Below, piece by piece: positions 8,335 through 15,754 of a stretch of DNA of 64,000 nucleotides. Under the pieces are notes generated by a model. The model was given only the letters and a program-made list of their open reading frames with translations, was not told the origin of the DNA and made no database searches. Every line of letters starts with the position of its first letter. The first letter of the stretch is position 1. Source of the DNA: Chthonomonadales bacterium (GTDB lineage: Bacteria > Armatimonadota > Chthonomonadetes > Chthonomonadales > CAJBBX01). The stretch is from contig JABWBA010000003.1 in NCBI GenBank assembly GCA_013360745.1, positions 41,873 to 105,872 of the forward strand. The letters run 5' to 3'. The translations under genes were made by a program, and so were the position numbers.

Positions 8335-8514
8335 GCCGTGAGTCTCCTGACCGTCACTCCCCTTTTCCGCCATCTGGACAATGCCCGAGTCTGGCCTCGC
8401 CATCGCGCAGCACCCAGTCGGATCTGTCCGCTGGAAACCGTGCCCGATTCCGGCCAGCGTGATCAACAACGCAAGTGCAAGAAACGTTCGTGATAGTCTC
8501 GGGATAATCCTCAT
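8332..8514 (-). CDS. Small exported peptide of unknown function
   Basis: A 60-codon ORF with a convincing signal peptide: basic start MRIIPRLSR, hydrophobic TFLALALLITLAGIG, and a likely cleavage after GHG, leaving about 33 mature residues with one CC pair. The ATG begins 4 bases after the stop of the upstream sigma-like/TPR gene, with AAGGAATAGGACG before it, so it is probably translated from the same mRNA. No family is recognised. The short length makes this less certain than its neighbours. Confidence 0.5.
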   Translation of the reverse strand: MRIIPRLSRTFLALALLITLAGIGHGFQRTDPTGCCAMARPDSGIVQMAEKGSDGQETHG

Positions 8515-8518
8515 CGTC

Positions 8519-10042
8519 CTATTCCTTTCCCATCGATCCTTCGAGCCATGTCCACCACGCGACCAGATCCCGATCGCGAATCTGAAAGAGCGTCTGCAGC
8601 GCTTTCTCCGCCCTGCATTCCGCCATATCTTCGCGGATGATCTGCTCCAGCGTCTGTTGCGCCTCGGTATAGCGCCGATCCTTGACCAGGGCCAGGATCA
8701 GGTTGGCGACGCGCATCGGCGAGGGCCGCTGCATCGCCATCAGAGCGTAGTGTAGCGCAAGCTCCAGATTCCGCTCTCGGTTTCGTCCGGCGTCGTGCCA
8801 GGTCAGATGGATGTCGGCCGCGTTGGTCGCCGCGATGAATCGGTGCGGTCCTTCGGCATCACGCTCGATGATCAAGAGATAGACGCGGAGCGCATCGCGC
8901 AGGCGCCCGAGGCGGCTGTACATCACGCCGACCTCGTTGAGCGCCTCGATAAAGGATGGCTCCGCATCGTAGGCTGTCCGATAGCGCGCGAGAGCATCCT
9001 CGACTCGCCCTTCCGCGCGAAGCGACCTCGCCTCATCGTAGAGGGACCGCGCCGGTTCTGTCTTAGGGGAGTTCCGGTCGACTGTATAAAGATCGAGCAC
9101 CCGTATGGCATCGCGCACCTCAGGGCTCGGCGGGGCGGCCTGCTGGGCATCGGTAACGTCGTTGACTACGGCCTCACCAACGGTATCCGCCGATCCGGCG
9201 TCATGGCGGTTCGCCCAGCCGACTCCCAGGAGGCGATCGATCATCGCCGCCTGGCGATCGCCAGTCCATTCCGTGGTCGATGTCGGCCTTCTGCGCACCT
9301 TCGGCGCCTTCTGTTTGGTCATGATCCATACGAATCGGTTCTCTGCCGTACACTCGCTCTGAACCAACGCGGTTACTGCGGCTCGTGCCCGACAGAGTGT
9401 CTGGCGCTCGGAAGCGGTGGCGGGCGCAACACGGCGGCCCGCCTGACGTTCCTTCTCCCGAGCGATGTCCCGGGTCAGCGCTGCAATATAGTTCGCCGGC
9501 ACCCGTCGCAATGCCTTCCTCAACGCAGAGCGAAACTCATTCCGCTCTTCCATTGCGAGAAGGTGCGCTTCCGGTGATCCCTCGGTGGAAGGATCGGAGA
9601 TCAGATCGGCAAGCGTCGGCCCTGCCTCATCCGGCGATGAGGATATTGCGGCATCGAGCGAAAGACACAGAGGTTCCCGCCTCAGAACGCGCGCATCATC
9701 GGTCAACACCGAACGAATAGCGCGAGCGAGATAGGCTGCAGGCTCCGGGAATAGATCCGGGATCGACGCTCGGACGCCAGCCGCGGCCCGGCGAGCGACT
9801 ACAACGCGCGCCATCTTACGGCAGGCCTCTGACAGAGCCGAATAACAATCGTTGGCGCTGAGACGGGGACCGACCTCTCGGCCGTCGTCCAGGGTTCGCG
9901 GCGAGGTCAGCAGCGAGATGGCTCTTGGGGCGACCGATGCGAGTAGTTCCTCGGCCGCGCTCGCGATCTCAGCCTGCTCCGGAAGGTACTCCGAAACCGG
10001 CGGAACGCTTGCCTGTTGTATGCTATGCGCAGCCAATCTCAT
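8519..10042 (-). CDS. Sigma-70-like domain fused to a TPR region
   Basis: Residues ~70-230 look like an RNA polymerase sigma factor running from region 2 to region 4: AAYLARAIRSVLTDD, LSLDAAI...GPTLADLISD...SPEAHLLAMEERNEFRSAL, then RKALRRVPANYIAAL and a C-terminal basic segment TASERQTLCRARAAVTAL. A linker with QKAPKVRRR follows. Residues ~335-480 are TPR-like (ARSLYDEARSLRAEGRVEDALARYRTAYDAEP and following pairs). No membrane segment is seen. The sigma-like part lacks an obvious intact -10-recognition helix, so it may be a regulator or degenerate sigma rather than a working one. A candidate promoter lies just upstream. Confidence 0.6.
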   Translation of the reverse strand: MRLAAHSIQQASVPPVSEYLPEQAEIASAAEELLASVAPRAISLLTSPRTLDDGREVGPRLSANDCYSALSEACRKMARVVVARRAAAGVRASIPDLFPEPAAYLARAIRSVLTDDARVLRREPLCLSLDAAISSSPDEAGPTLADLISDPSTEGSPEAHLLAMEERNEFRSALRKALRRVPANYIAALTRDIAREKERQAGRRVAPATASERQTLCRARAAVTALVQSECTAENRFVWIMTKQKAPKVRRRPTSTTEWTGDRQAAMIDRLLGVGWANRHDAGSADTVGEAVVNDVTDAQQAAPPSPEVRDAIRVLDLYTVDRNSPKTEPARSLYDEARSLRAEGRVEDALARYRTAYDAEPSFIEALNEVGVMYSRLGRLRDALRVYLLIIERDAEGPHRFIAATNAADIHLTWHDAGRNRERNLELALHYALMAMQRPSPMRVANLILALVKDRRYTEAQQTLEQIIREDMAECRAEKALQTLFQIRDRDLVAWWTWLEGSMGKE

Positions 10043-10067
10043 ACTCCCGTGTCTCGCCTGTTCTTAC

Positions 10068-10098
10068 GTATTACGTCTTACCACCGTTGTTGTGACAA
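10068..10098 (-). promoter_or_regulatory. Candidate promoter for the sigma-like/TPR gene
   Basis: On the minus strand TTGTCA (10098-10093) and TAATAC (10073-10068) are separated by 19 bases, a little long. The site is 26 bases upstream of the ATG at 10042. It lies in a locally AT-rich patch (10060-10130) with overlapping ACGTA repeats, unusual against the GC-rich surroundings. Confidence 0.4.
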
Positions 10099-10125
10099 TT
10101 AATCGAAGTGATCATATGTACACGA

Positions 10126-10596
10126 TTAGACGCCCTCAGCAGGCTCAGGGTTTCCTCGTTTAAGGCGAATATCCTCGAGCCCCGCCATCATCGCGGCGGT
10201 GATCCGAGTCGGCCTGCCCGTTTGCCGGGAGATCGCCGCCCAGGTGGTTCGCGCGCGGGCGATGACCACGCCGTCAAGAGAGAACTCGACAAGCCGATTC
10301 AGGCGAGCCCCACCCCACCGTTCGATACGGGTTGAAGCGATCAGGGTATCTCCGACGAAGGCCTCGCGCAGATAGTCGATCTCGTGCCGGACCACGAACC
10401 AATCGACATCTACCGGATCCCGACCCGATTGCGCCAACCTCCAATGGGCAGCGGCCACCTCTTCCACCCATTGGAGATAGACGATATTGTGGACATGAGC
10501 ACCGGGCCCGCCAACGTGAGCCTCCGCAACGACGATGGGTTTGGTGAACTCCCACACTGTCGAGGGCTGCGGCTGCGCCTCCGGCTCCGGCCTCAT
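10126..10596 (-). CDS. Hotdog-fold acyl-CoA thioesterase (4HBT family)
   Basis: The protein (156 aa from ATG 10596) has the 4-hydroxybenzoyl-CoA thioesterase pattern: HVHNIVYLQWVEEVAAAHW at the N-terminal helix, VVRHEIDYLREAFVGDTL, then TRIERWGGARLNRLVEFS and ARARTTWAAISRQTGRPTRI. Such enzymes hydrolyse acyl-CoA thioesters, often YbgC-like. The usual catalytic Asp of the N-terminal loop is replaced by an H-N context. The ORF track opens upstream at 10740, inside the CocE-type gene; the Met at 10596 overlaps that gene's stop (ATGA) and begins the conserved domain, so it is chosen. Confidence 0.85.
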   Translation of the reverse strand: MRPEPEAQPQPSTVWEFTKPIVVAEAHVGGPGAHVHNIVYLQWVEEVAAAHWRLAQSGRDPVDVDWFVVRHEIDYLREAFVGDTLIASTRIERWGGARLNRLVEFSLDGVVIARARTTWAAISRQTGRPTRITAAMMAGLEDIRLKRGNPEPAEGV

Positions 10597-12245
10597 CGGG
10601 CGCGATCCACGCGCTTGCCACGCATGACGGGAAGAACGATCTGGGATGGATACCTCGCGCCCCAGTAGATCGTGTTGCGGGCGGTACGGACGTTGGACGA
10701 CGACCGAAACGGTTCGCCCGTATTCGGATTGGGATCCCATCCGGGAGCGTTGCTGGACGTCACCTGCACCCGGATTCGGTGCCCTTTCGCAAAGACTATG
10801 CTGGTCGACCAGAGGTCGATATCAAACAGGTACGGTTTGCCCGGCTCCATCAGGATGGATCTCGCGGGACCCTGGCGAAATCGGCCGCGCAGGATCCCCT
10901 CGCAAACGTTGTACGACGCGCCGTCCGGATATACATCGCACAGCTTTCCGACGAAATCCGTGTCGGGGCCGTCGCTGGAGGCCCAGAGCTTGAGCCGCAC
11001 CCGCCCCGTCACCTCCACGGGCTGATCCAGCGGAGGTGTCGAGAACACGAGGACGTCCTTCCGCGCTTCGACGGCTGCCTGATTCCTCGCCCCCGACGGG
11101 AGGGTCAACTGCGGCCCGCCGGTGGTCGGCGCCGGATTCCGCGGATCATAGACGAACGTGGTCTGACCCGGTTGGGACGGCTTGACCGGGCTTAACGCCC
11201 CGGTTGCGCCGAGGTAATAAGGAGTGTTCTTTCCGCCGGGCGGCGGCCACGTCGTCGCGGTCCGCCACTCGTTGCCGGGGGCTGCGGCGTCACGGGCATC
11301 GCCCATCGTGTAGTAGGTCACCGCGGGATCTCGATCGACGCCCGTGTCCTCTCCCCGCAGCTGACTCCCGAGCCACGCCCATACATCAGCGGATCGGACG
11401 GGCGGAGTTTTGCCGTTCCTGAACTTCAGTTCCCCGGCCTTATCCTGAAAGATGCCGTGGGTCCACGGGCCCATGATCAACCGTTGTTTGCCGCGGGCTC
11501 CCTGCCCGCCTCGAAGTTGAAATCCCTGGAAGGCGTCGATCGTACCCTGAGCAAAGATGTCATACCAGCCGCCGACATGCACCGCCGCAGTATGGACTTG
11601 CGAATAGCGGCGGGATAGATCCCTCTCCTGCCAGAACGGCCCATCGATATCGGTCCGGGTCCAGTGCGCCAGCGCGGTCGGACTGAACGCCGCGATACGG
11701 AGCCAGTCCTCGATCATGGCCTTTCGGAATACGCCGCCGGAGAACACCATATCCCCGTAAGCCCTCGGCGCTCCGACGTGGATCACCTGGGCCGCGACCT
11801 TTTTGGTACCGGTTCCGGCCAATAACAGCTGGGTTATGCCCAGGGCCGATCCGCCAACGGTTCCGATCTTGCCGCACCATGGCTGTCGCGCCATCCATTC
11901 TACGGTGTCCAGCCCGTCCTCTCTGCCGCCCCACCAGCCGTCGGTCTCAAAGGGGAGGTTCTCGCCCTCAGAGGCAAAGCGCCCTCGCGTATCCTGGACC
12001 ACCATCACATAGCCGCGCCGTACCGCATCGGCGCCTTGCTCCGCATGAAGCGCTTTGTTGTAGGTGGTGCGGATCAGAATCGCAGGATGCTTGCCGCTGC
12101 CCTTTGGTCGGTACACATCGGTGGCAAGTTTCACGCCGTCCCGCATCGGGAGCATGACCGTCTCATGGACGACGTCGCTCTGACGCAGCAACGCGAGCGT
12201 GGCGATAACCATTCCGGCCAGCCACCATAGTTGTCGACTACGCAT
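10593..12245 (-). CDS. CocE/NonD-type X-Pro dipeptidyl-peptidase-like hydrolase, membrane-anchored or exported
   Basis: From ATG 12245 (GGGAGGGCAAC upstream) the 550-residue protein begins with an uncleaved anchor or signal (LWWLAGMVIATLALL). It continues as a CocE/PepX alpha/beta hydrolase: MRDGVKLATDVYRP, VVQDTRGRFASEGE, VGGSALGITQ (nucleophile Ser near 130), VGGWYDIFAQG, MGPWTHG (catalytic His). A C-terminal jelly-roll follows (GRVRLKLWASSDGPDTDFVGKL...DVYPDG). Such enzymes cleave esters, amides or X-Pro peptides. The N-terminal 46 codons of the track ORF lack export features. The 3' end overlaps the thioesterase start. The substrate is unknown. Confidence 0.88.
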   Translation of the reverse strand: MRSRQLWWLAGMVIATLALLRQSDVVHETVMLPMRDGVKLATDVYRPKGSGKHPAILIRTTYNKALHAEQGADAVRRGYVMVVQDTRGRFASEGENLPFETDGWWGGREDGLDTVEWMARQPWCGKIGTVGGSALGITQLLLAGTGTKKVAAQVIHVGAPRAYGDMVFSGGVFRKAMIEDWLRIAAFSPTALAHWTRTDIDGPFWQERDLSRRYSQVHTAAVHVGGWYDIFAQGTIDAFQGFQLRGGQGARGKQRLIMGPWTHGIFQDKAGELKFRNGKTPPVRSADVWAWLGSQLRGEDTGVDRDPAVTYYTMGDARDAAAPGNEWRTATTWPPPGGKNTPYYLGATGALSPVKPSQPGQTTFVYDPRNPAPTTGGPQLTLPSGARNQAAVEARKDVLVFSTPPLDQPVEVTGRVRLKLWASSDGPDTDFVGKLCDVYPDGASYNVCEGILRGRFRQGPARSILMEPGKPYLFDIDLWSTSIVFAKGHRIRVQVTSSNAPGWDPNPNTGEPFRSSSNVRTARNTIYWGARYPSQIVLPVMRGKRVDRAR

Positions 12246-12279
12246 GTTGCCCTCCCGTACTATTGCTGATCGACCTTCC

Positions 12280-12308
12280 ATCATGACACCCGCGAATGCG
12301 AACGTCAA
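12280..12308 (-). promoter_or_regulatory. Candidate promoter for the CocE-type hydrolase operon
   Basis: On the minus strand TTGACG (12308-12303) and CATGAT (12285-12280) are spaced by 17 bases. They lie about 35 bases upstream of the ATG at 12245, within the 158-base divergent gap shared with ald. The -10 matches consensus at only 4 of 6 positions. Confidence 0.4.
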
Positions 12309-12403
12309 CCCAACCCATCTAGAAGGAAATGGGCGGGTTCCCGCCGAATGATCCTGAAGCAAGGTGCGCCGAAACGCGCACAAGGGGATTAAGGAGGAGA
12401 GCC

Positions 12404-13519
12404 ATGCTCGTTGGCGTTCCTAAAGAGATCAAACCGGACGAATACCGGGTCGCCATGGTTCCGGCTGGCGTCGAAGCGCTCGTTGAGGCGGGACATACAG
12501 TCCTTGTGGAAAGCGGCGCAGGAGAGGGGACCGGGATCGACGACAGGGAATACGAGGCTCTCGGAGCAAAAATCGGGTCCACGGCCGCCGACGTCTATGC
12601 CGCTGCGGACATGATCGTCAAAGTGAAAGAACCGATTGGCCCCGAGTACCAGATGGTGCGCCGTGGTCAGACGGTCTTCACCTACTTCCATTTCGCGGCA
12701 AGCGCAGAGCTGACACGAGCGATGGTCGATTCGGGTGCGGTCTGCATCGCCTATGAAACGATCCAACTGGCCGATGGTTCCCTGCCCCTTCTCACGCCCA
12801 TGAGCGAAGTGGCGGGACGGCTTGCGCCCCAGGAAGGAGCGAAGTTCCTCGAGCGCCCGATGAAGGGCCGCGGGATTCTGCTGAGCGGTGTGCCAGGCGT
12901 TGCACCGGCACGCGTGGTGGTCCTGGGAGGCGGAACGGTCGGAGCCAATGCGGCCAAGATCGCCGCTGGCCTCGGCGCCGATGTAACCATTCTGGACGTG
13001 AACCTGGAGCGACTGCGGTATCTCGATGACATCATGCCGACGAACATCCGAACGCTCTACTCGAATACGCACAACATCCGGCAGGTGGTTCGGGAGGCGG
13101 ACCTTGTCATAGGGAGCGTCCTCCGGCGCGGCGCGCGCGCACCGGTGCTGGTCACGCGGGCGATGCTCGCTTCGATGCGTAAGGGTTCTGTGATCGTCGA
13201 TGTGGCCGTCGATCAGGGCGGTTGTTTCGAAACAACGCGACCGACTACCCACCATGATCCCGTCTTCGTCGAGGAGGGAGTCGTCCACTACTGTGTCGCG
13301 AACATGCCCGGCGCCGTGCCCGGTACGTCGACATTCGCGCTCACAAACGAGACCCTGCCATGGGTTCGGCGCCTCGCCAACGAGGGCTGGCGCCGCGCCG
13401 CCCAGAACAGCGGCCCGTTGAAGAACGGACTCAATGTCGTCGAGGGGAAGGTCGTGTTCCAGGCGATCGCGGATCAGTTCGGCATGACCTACACACCGGT
13501 GGACGAGGTACTCGCCTGA
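12404..13519 (+). CDS. ald: Alanine dehydrogenase
   Basis: Family hallmarks run throughout: MLVGVPKEIKPDEYRVAM, EAGHTVLVESGAGEGTGI, MIVKVKEPIGPEY, TYFHFAAS, YETIQLADGSLPLLTPMSEVAGR, the NAD-binding GGGTVGANAAKIAAGLGADVTILDVN, and VDVAVDQGGCFETTRPTTHHDPVF. The enzyme interconverts L-alanine and pyruvate plus ammonia with NAD. ATG 12404 is preceded by AAGGAGGAGAG, giving 371 residues, the normal length; the 25 upstream codons of the track ORF are not conserved. Its stop overlaps the probable start of the ABC permease, an unusual pairing that may be accidental. Confidence 0.96.
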   Translation: MLVGVPKEIKPDEYRVAMVPAGVEALVEAGHTVLVESGAGEGTGIDDREYEALGAKIGSTAADVYAAADMIVKVKEPIGPEYQMVRRGQTVFTYFHFAASAELTRAMVDSGAVCIAYETIQLADGSLPLLTPMSEVAGRLAPQEGAKFLERPMKGRGILLSGVPGVAPARVVVLGGGTVGANAAKIAAGLGADVTILDVNLERLRYLDDIMPTNIRTLYSNTHNIRQVVREADLVIGSVLRRGARAPVLVTRAMLASMRKGSVIVDVAVDQGGCFETTRPTTHHDPVFVEEGVVHYCVANMPGAVPGTSTFALTNETLPWVRRLANEGWRRAAQNSGPLKNGLNVVEGKVVFQAIADQFGMTYTPVDEVLA

Positions 13520-14538
13520 ATCCCAGCGTATCCGGTGATCGCTCGGGCCGTCGGGTCCTTGAATGGCTGAACAGCTATCGAGGCCTGGTGGCTCTGCTCG
13601 TCGTCTTCGTCCTGGGATGCGTCTATACGCCTACAGCCAGGGACACCGGCCTGCCGATTTTCATCTCGCTCAGGACGCAGCTCGACATCCTGTTCGAATA
13701 TTGCGAGTATGGCCTTCTCGCGACAGGCATGACGCTCGTCATCCTCAGCGGTGGCATCGACCTGTCGGTTAGCTCCGTCCTCGGTTTTTCCGCCACGTTC
13801 TTCGCGATCTTGACCATCGGTTACGGCTGGGGTGTGCCGTCGGCCATCGCCGCGGTGATGGCCGCTGGCATCGTCGCCGGTCTGATCAGCGGTGTTCTTG
13901 TCGCCCGGTTTCGCATCCAACCCTTTGTCGCGACTCTGGCCATGATGACCGCTGCCCGTGGCGCAGCGAAGTTGATTTCAGGGGGGATCAAGGTTCAGCC
14001 CGCCGCACAGCCCTGGTACGCGTTGACCGATGATACACCCGGCTTCTTTCGCTGGATGACGACGGCGCTCCCCGGCATCGGCGTCCAGCCTGCCACAGTC
14101 CTTTTTCTGGTCTGCATCCTCACCATGGCGGTCATCGTCAAACGGTCTGGGTATGGTCGCCAGCTTTATGCAATCGGAGGCAACGAAGAAGCCGCGCGTC
14201 TGGCGGGCATACCGGTTCGTCGGGTCAAGCTGCAGACCTATGCGCTTTGTGCCATGTTCGCAGCCCTTGCGGGTGTCGTCAACGCTTGTCGTCAGGATAT
14301 CGGGGATCCGGAAGCGGGATTCACGTTTGAACTGGACGCCATCGCCGCGACTGTGATCGGCGGCACGAGCCTGTTGGGCGGTCGCGGCGGTATGATGTTC
14401 ACCTTGATCGGCGTCCTGATCATGGCCTACATCAACAAGATACTCAGCCTGAACGCGGTCGCGATCGACCGGCGTATGATCATTCAAGCGGCGATCATCG
14501 TGGTCGCTGTCCTTATTCAACGTCAGGAGAAGGGGTAG
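13516..14538 (+). CDS. Ribose/sugar ABC transporter permease (RbsC-like)
   Basis: A multi-helix membrane protein of the branched-chain/ribose permease family: LATGMTLVILSGGIDLSVSSVLGFSA and the later GGNEEAARLAGIPVRRVKLQTYALCAMFAALAGV, with DAIAATVIGGTSLLGGRGG near the end, are its classic motifs. About 8-9 hydrophobic segments are visible. The track ORF opens at 13360 inside ald; no ATG, GTG or TTG lies between the ald stop and the first helix. I suggest a CTG start at 13516, preceded by GAGG and overlapping the ald stop, which is uncertain. A sugar-binding lipoprotein follows after 6 bases. No RbsA-type ATPase gene is next to it. Confidence 0.85.
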   Translation: MNPSVSGDRSGRRVLEWLNSYRGLVALLVVFVLGCVYTPTARDTGLPIFISLRTQLDILFEYCEYGLLATGMTLVILSGGIDLSVSSVLGFSATFFAILTIGYGWGVPSAIAAVMAAGIVAGLISGVLVARFRIQPFVATLAMMTAARGAAKLISGGIKVQPAAQPWYALTDDTPGFFRWMTTALPGIGVQPATVLFLVCILTMAVIVKRSGYGRQLYAIGGNEEAARLAGIPVRRVKLQTYALCAMFAALAGVVNACRQDIGDPEAGFTFELDAIAATVIGGTSLLGGRGGMMFTLIGVLIMAYINKILSLNAVAIDRRMIIQAAIIVVAVLIQRQEKG

Positions 14539-14544
14539 CGTCAA

Positions 14545-15513
14545 ATGAGGTTATGCGCCATTGCGGCAGCCGGCATCGTGATCTCGATAGCAGGCTGTCA
14601 GGCGGGCAAGAAAACAGAGGATCGTCTCGCCCACGAAGGAGACCCATCGAAAACCGGTAAGAAGTACGTTATCGGAATGTCCCAATGCAATCGGGGCGAA
14701 CCATGGCGTGTGCAGATGGACAAGGACATCGAGGAAGCGGCGAAAGCGCACCCCGATCTCGAGGTCCTGTTCAAAGACGCGCAGAATAAGGCTGAAACCC
14801 AGCAGAGTCAGGTTCGTGAGTTCGTTCAACAAAAGGTTGACCTGATCATCATCAGCCCGAAAGAGGCCCGCCCCCTTACTCGCCCCGTCGAGGAAGCCAT
14901 GGACGCGGGAATACCGGTGATCGTGCTGGATCGGAAGGTCGAGGGAGACAAGTACACCTGCTTCATCGGCGCCGACAACGTCAAGATCGGCCGCGAAGCG
15001 GGCAAGTTCCTTGTCGAACTGCTGGGAGGAAAGGGAAACGTGGTCGAGCTCAAAGGCCTCATGACCTCCACACCCGGACAGGAGCGTCACAAGGGCTTCA
15101 TGGAAGGGATTGCCGGATCGAACCTCAAGGTGGTCTTCGATGCCGATTGCCAGTGGCTGGAGCCGAACGCGCAGCGGGAGATGAAGTCGGCGCTCTCGAG
15201 GTTCCCGACAATCGACGCTGTCTACGGTCACAATGATCCCAGCGCCCACGGCGCCTACCTTGCTGCACGACAGGAAGGCAAAGGCCGCGAGAAGACGATC
15301 AAGTTCGTCGGCATCGACGCTCTTCCGCACGAAGGTGTCCGCTACGTTAAGGATGGCATCCTCACGGCAACCTTCCAGTATCCGACCGGCGGCCAGGAAG
15401 CCATCGAGAACGCCCTGAAGATCCTCAAGGGTGAAAAGGTCGAGAAGAACATAACCCTGGGGACTCGCCGATTTACCAAAGATAACGCAGAGACCGGCGG
15501 CGAGGCGCTCTGA
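14545..15513 (+). CDS. Sugar ABC transporter substrate-binding lipoprotein (RbsB-like)
   Basis: A 322-residue periplasmic binding protein with a lipoprotein signal (CAIAAAGIVISIAGC lipobox, acylated Cys about residue 18). The mature domain carries the type-1 sugar-binding pattern: YVIGMSQCNRGEPWRVQMDKDIEEAA, KVDLIIISPKEARPLTRPVEEAMDAGIPVIVLDRKV, FIGADNVKIGREAGKFLVE, YGHNDPSAHGAYLAA, FVGIDALPHEG. It would capture a sugar or related ligand (ribose, galactose or autoinducer-2 classes) for the adjacent permease. The specificity cannot be read from sequence. It ends the operon, followed by a long hairpin. Confidence 0.92.
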   Translation: MRLCAIAAAGIVISIAGCQAGKKTEDRLAHEGDPSKTGKKYVIGMSQCNRGEPWRVQMDKDIEEAAKAHPDLEVLFKDAQNKAETQQSQVREFVQQKVDLIIISPKEARPLTRPVEEAMDAGIPVIVLDRKVEGDKYTCFIGADNVKIGREAGKFLVELLGGKGNVVELKGLMTSTPGQERHKGFMEGIAGSNLKVVFDADCQWLEPNAQREMKSALSRFPTIDAVYGHNDPSAHGAYLAARQEGKGREKTIKFVGIDALPHEGVRYVKDGILTATFQYPTGGQEAIENALKILKGEKVEKNITLGTRRFTKDNAETGGEAL

Positions 15514-15559
15514 TTGGCGGAACCGCTCCTAACGCGGTGTCACCATGTCAAAGAAAAGC

Positions 15560-15593
15560 GGGCCGAAGTGCGCCGTATGGCGCCCTTCGGCCC
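15560..15593. terminator. Long stem-loop downstream of the ABC binding protein gene
   Basis: GGGCCGAAG-T-GCGCC (15560-15574) pairs with GGCGC-C-CTTCGGCCC (15579-15593) around a GTAT loop, a 14-bp stem with one mismatch. On the plus strand no U-tract follows (GTAACCC). On the minus strand the stem is followed by GCTTTTCTTT, which looks like a terminator tail for transcription running leftward, although no minus-strand gene lies to its right. Confidence 0.55.
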
Positions 15594-15658
15594 GTAACCC
15601 TCGCACTGTCTGCCAGATTTCCCGGCCTCGACAGTCCCAACACATATCGAGGGAAGGC

Positions 15659-15754
15659 ATGAGGGGTTTCCCCCTAACCGAGCTGCTGTTAGTACAGACC
15701 GCCATCATCGTTCGACGTAACACCCTGAGGCGATATTCAAGCGAAAATATGTGA
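15659..15754 (+). pseudogene. Relic or microprotein with a type IV prepilin N-terminus
   Basis: A 31-codon ORF beginning MRGFPLTELLLVQTAIIV has the prepilin pattern: Gly before Phe, Glu at position +5 of the mature form and a hydrophobic helix, as in GFTLIELL. AGGGAAGGC precedes the ATG. The helix then breaks into VRRNTLRRYSS and stops, so no pilin body remains. The stop overlaps the GTG start of alr, leaving open the alternative that it is a short leader translated ahead of alr. A chance resemblance is also possible. Confidence 0.4.

Noticed and set aside
13360-13515. ORF-track start of the ABC permease at 13360
   Set aside because: These 52 codons lie inside ald and translate as polar residues without a membrane or signal segment; the permease begins after the ald stop region.
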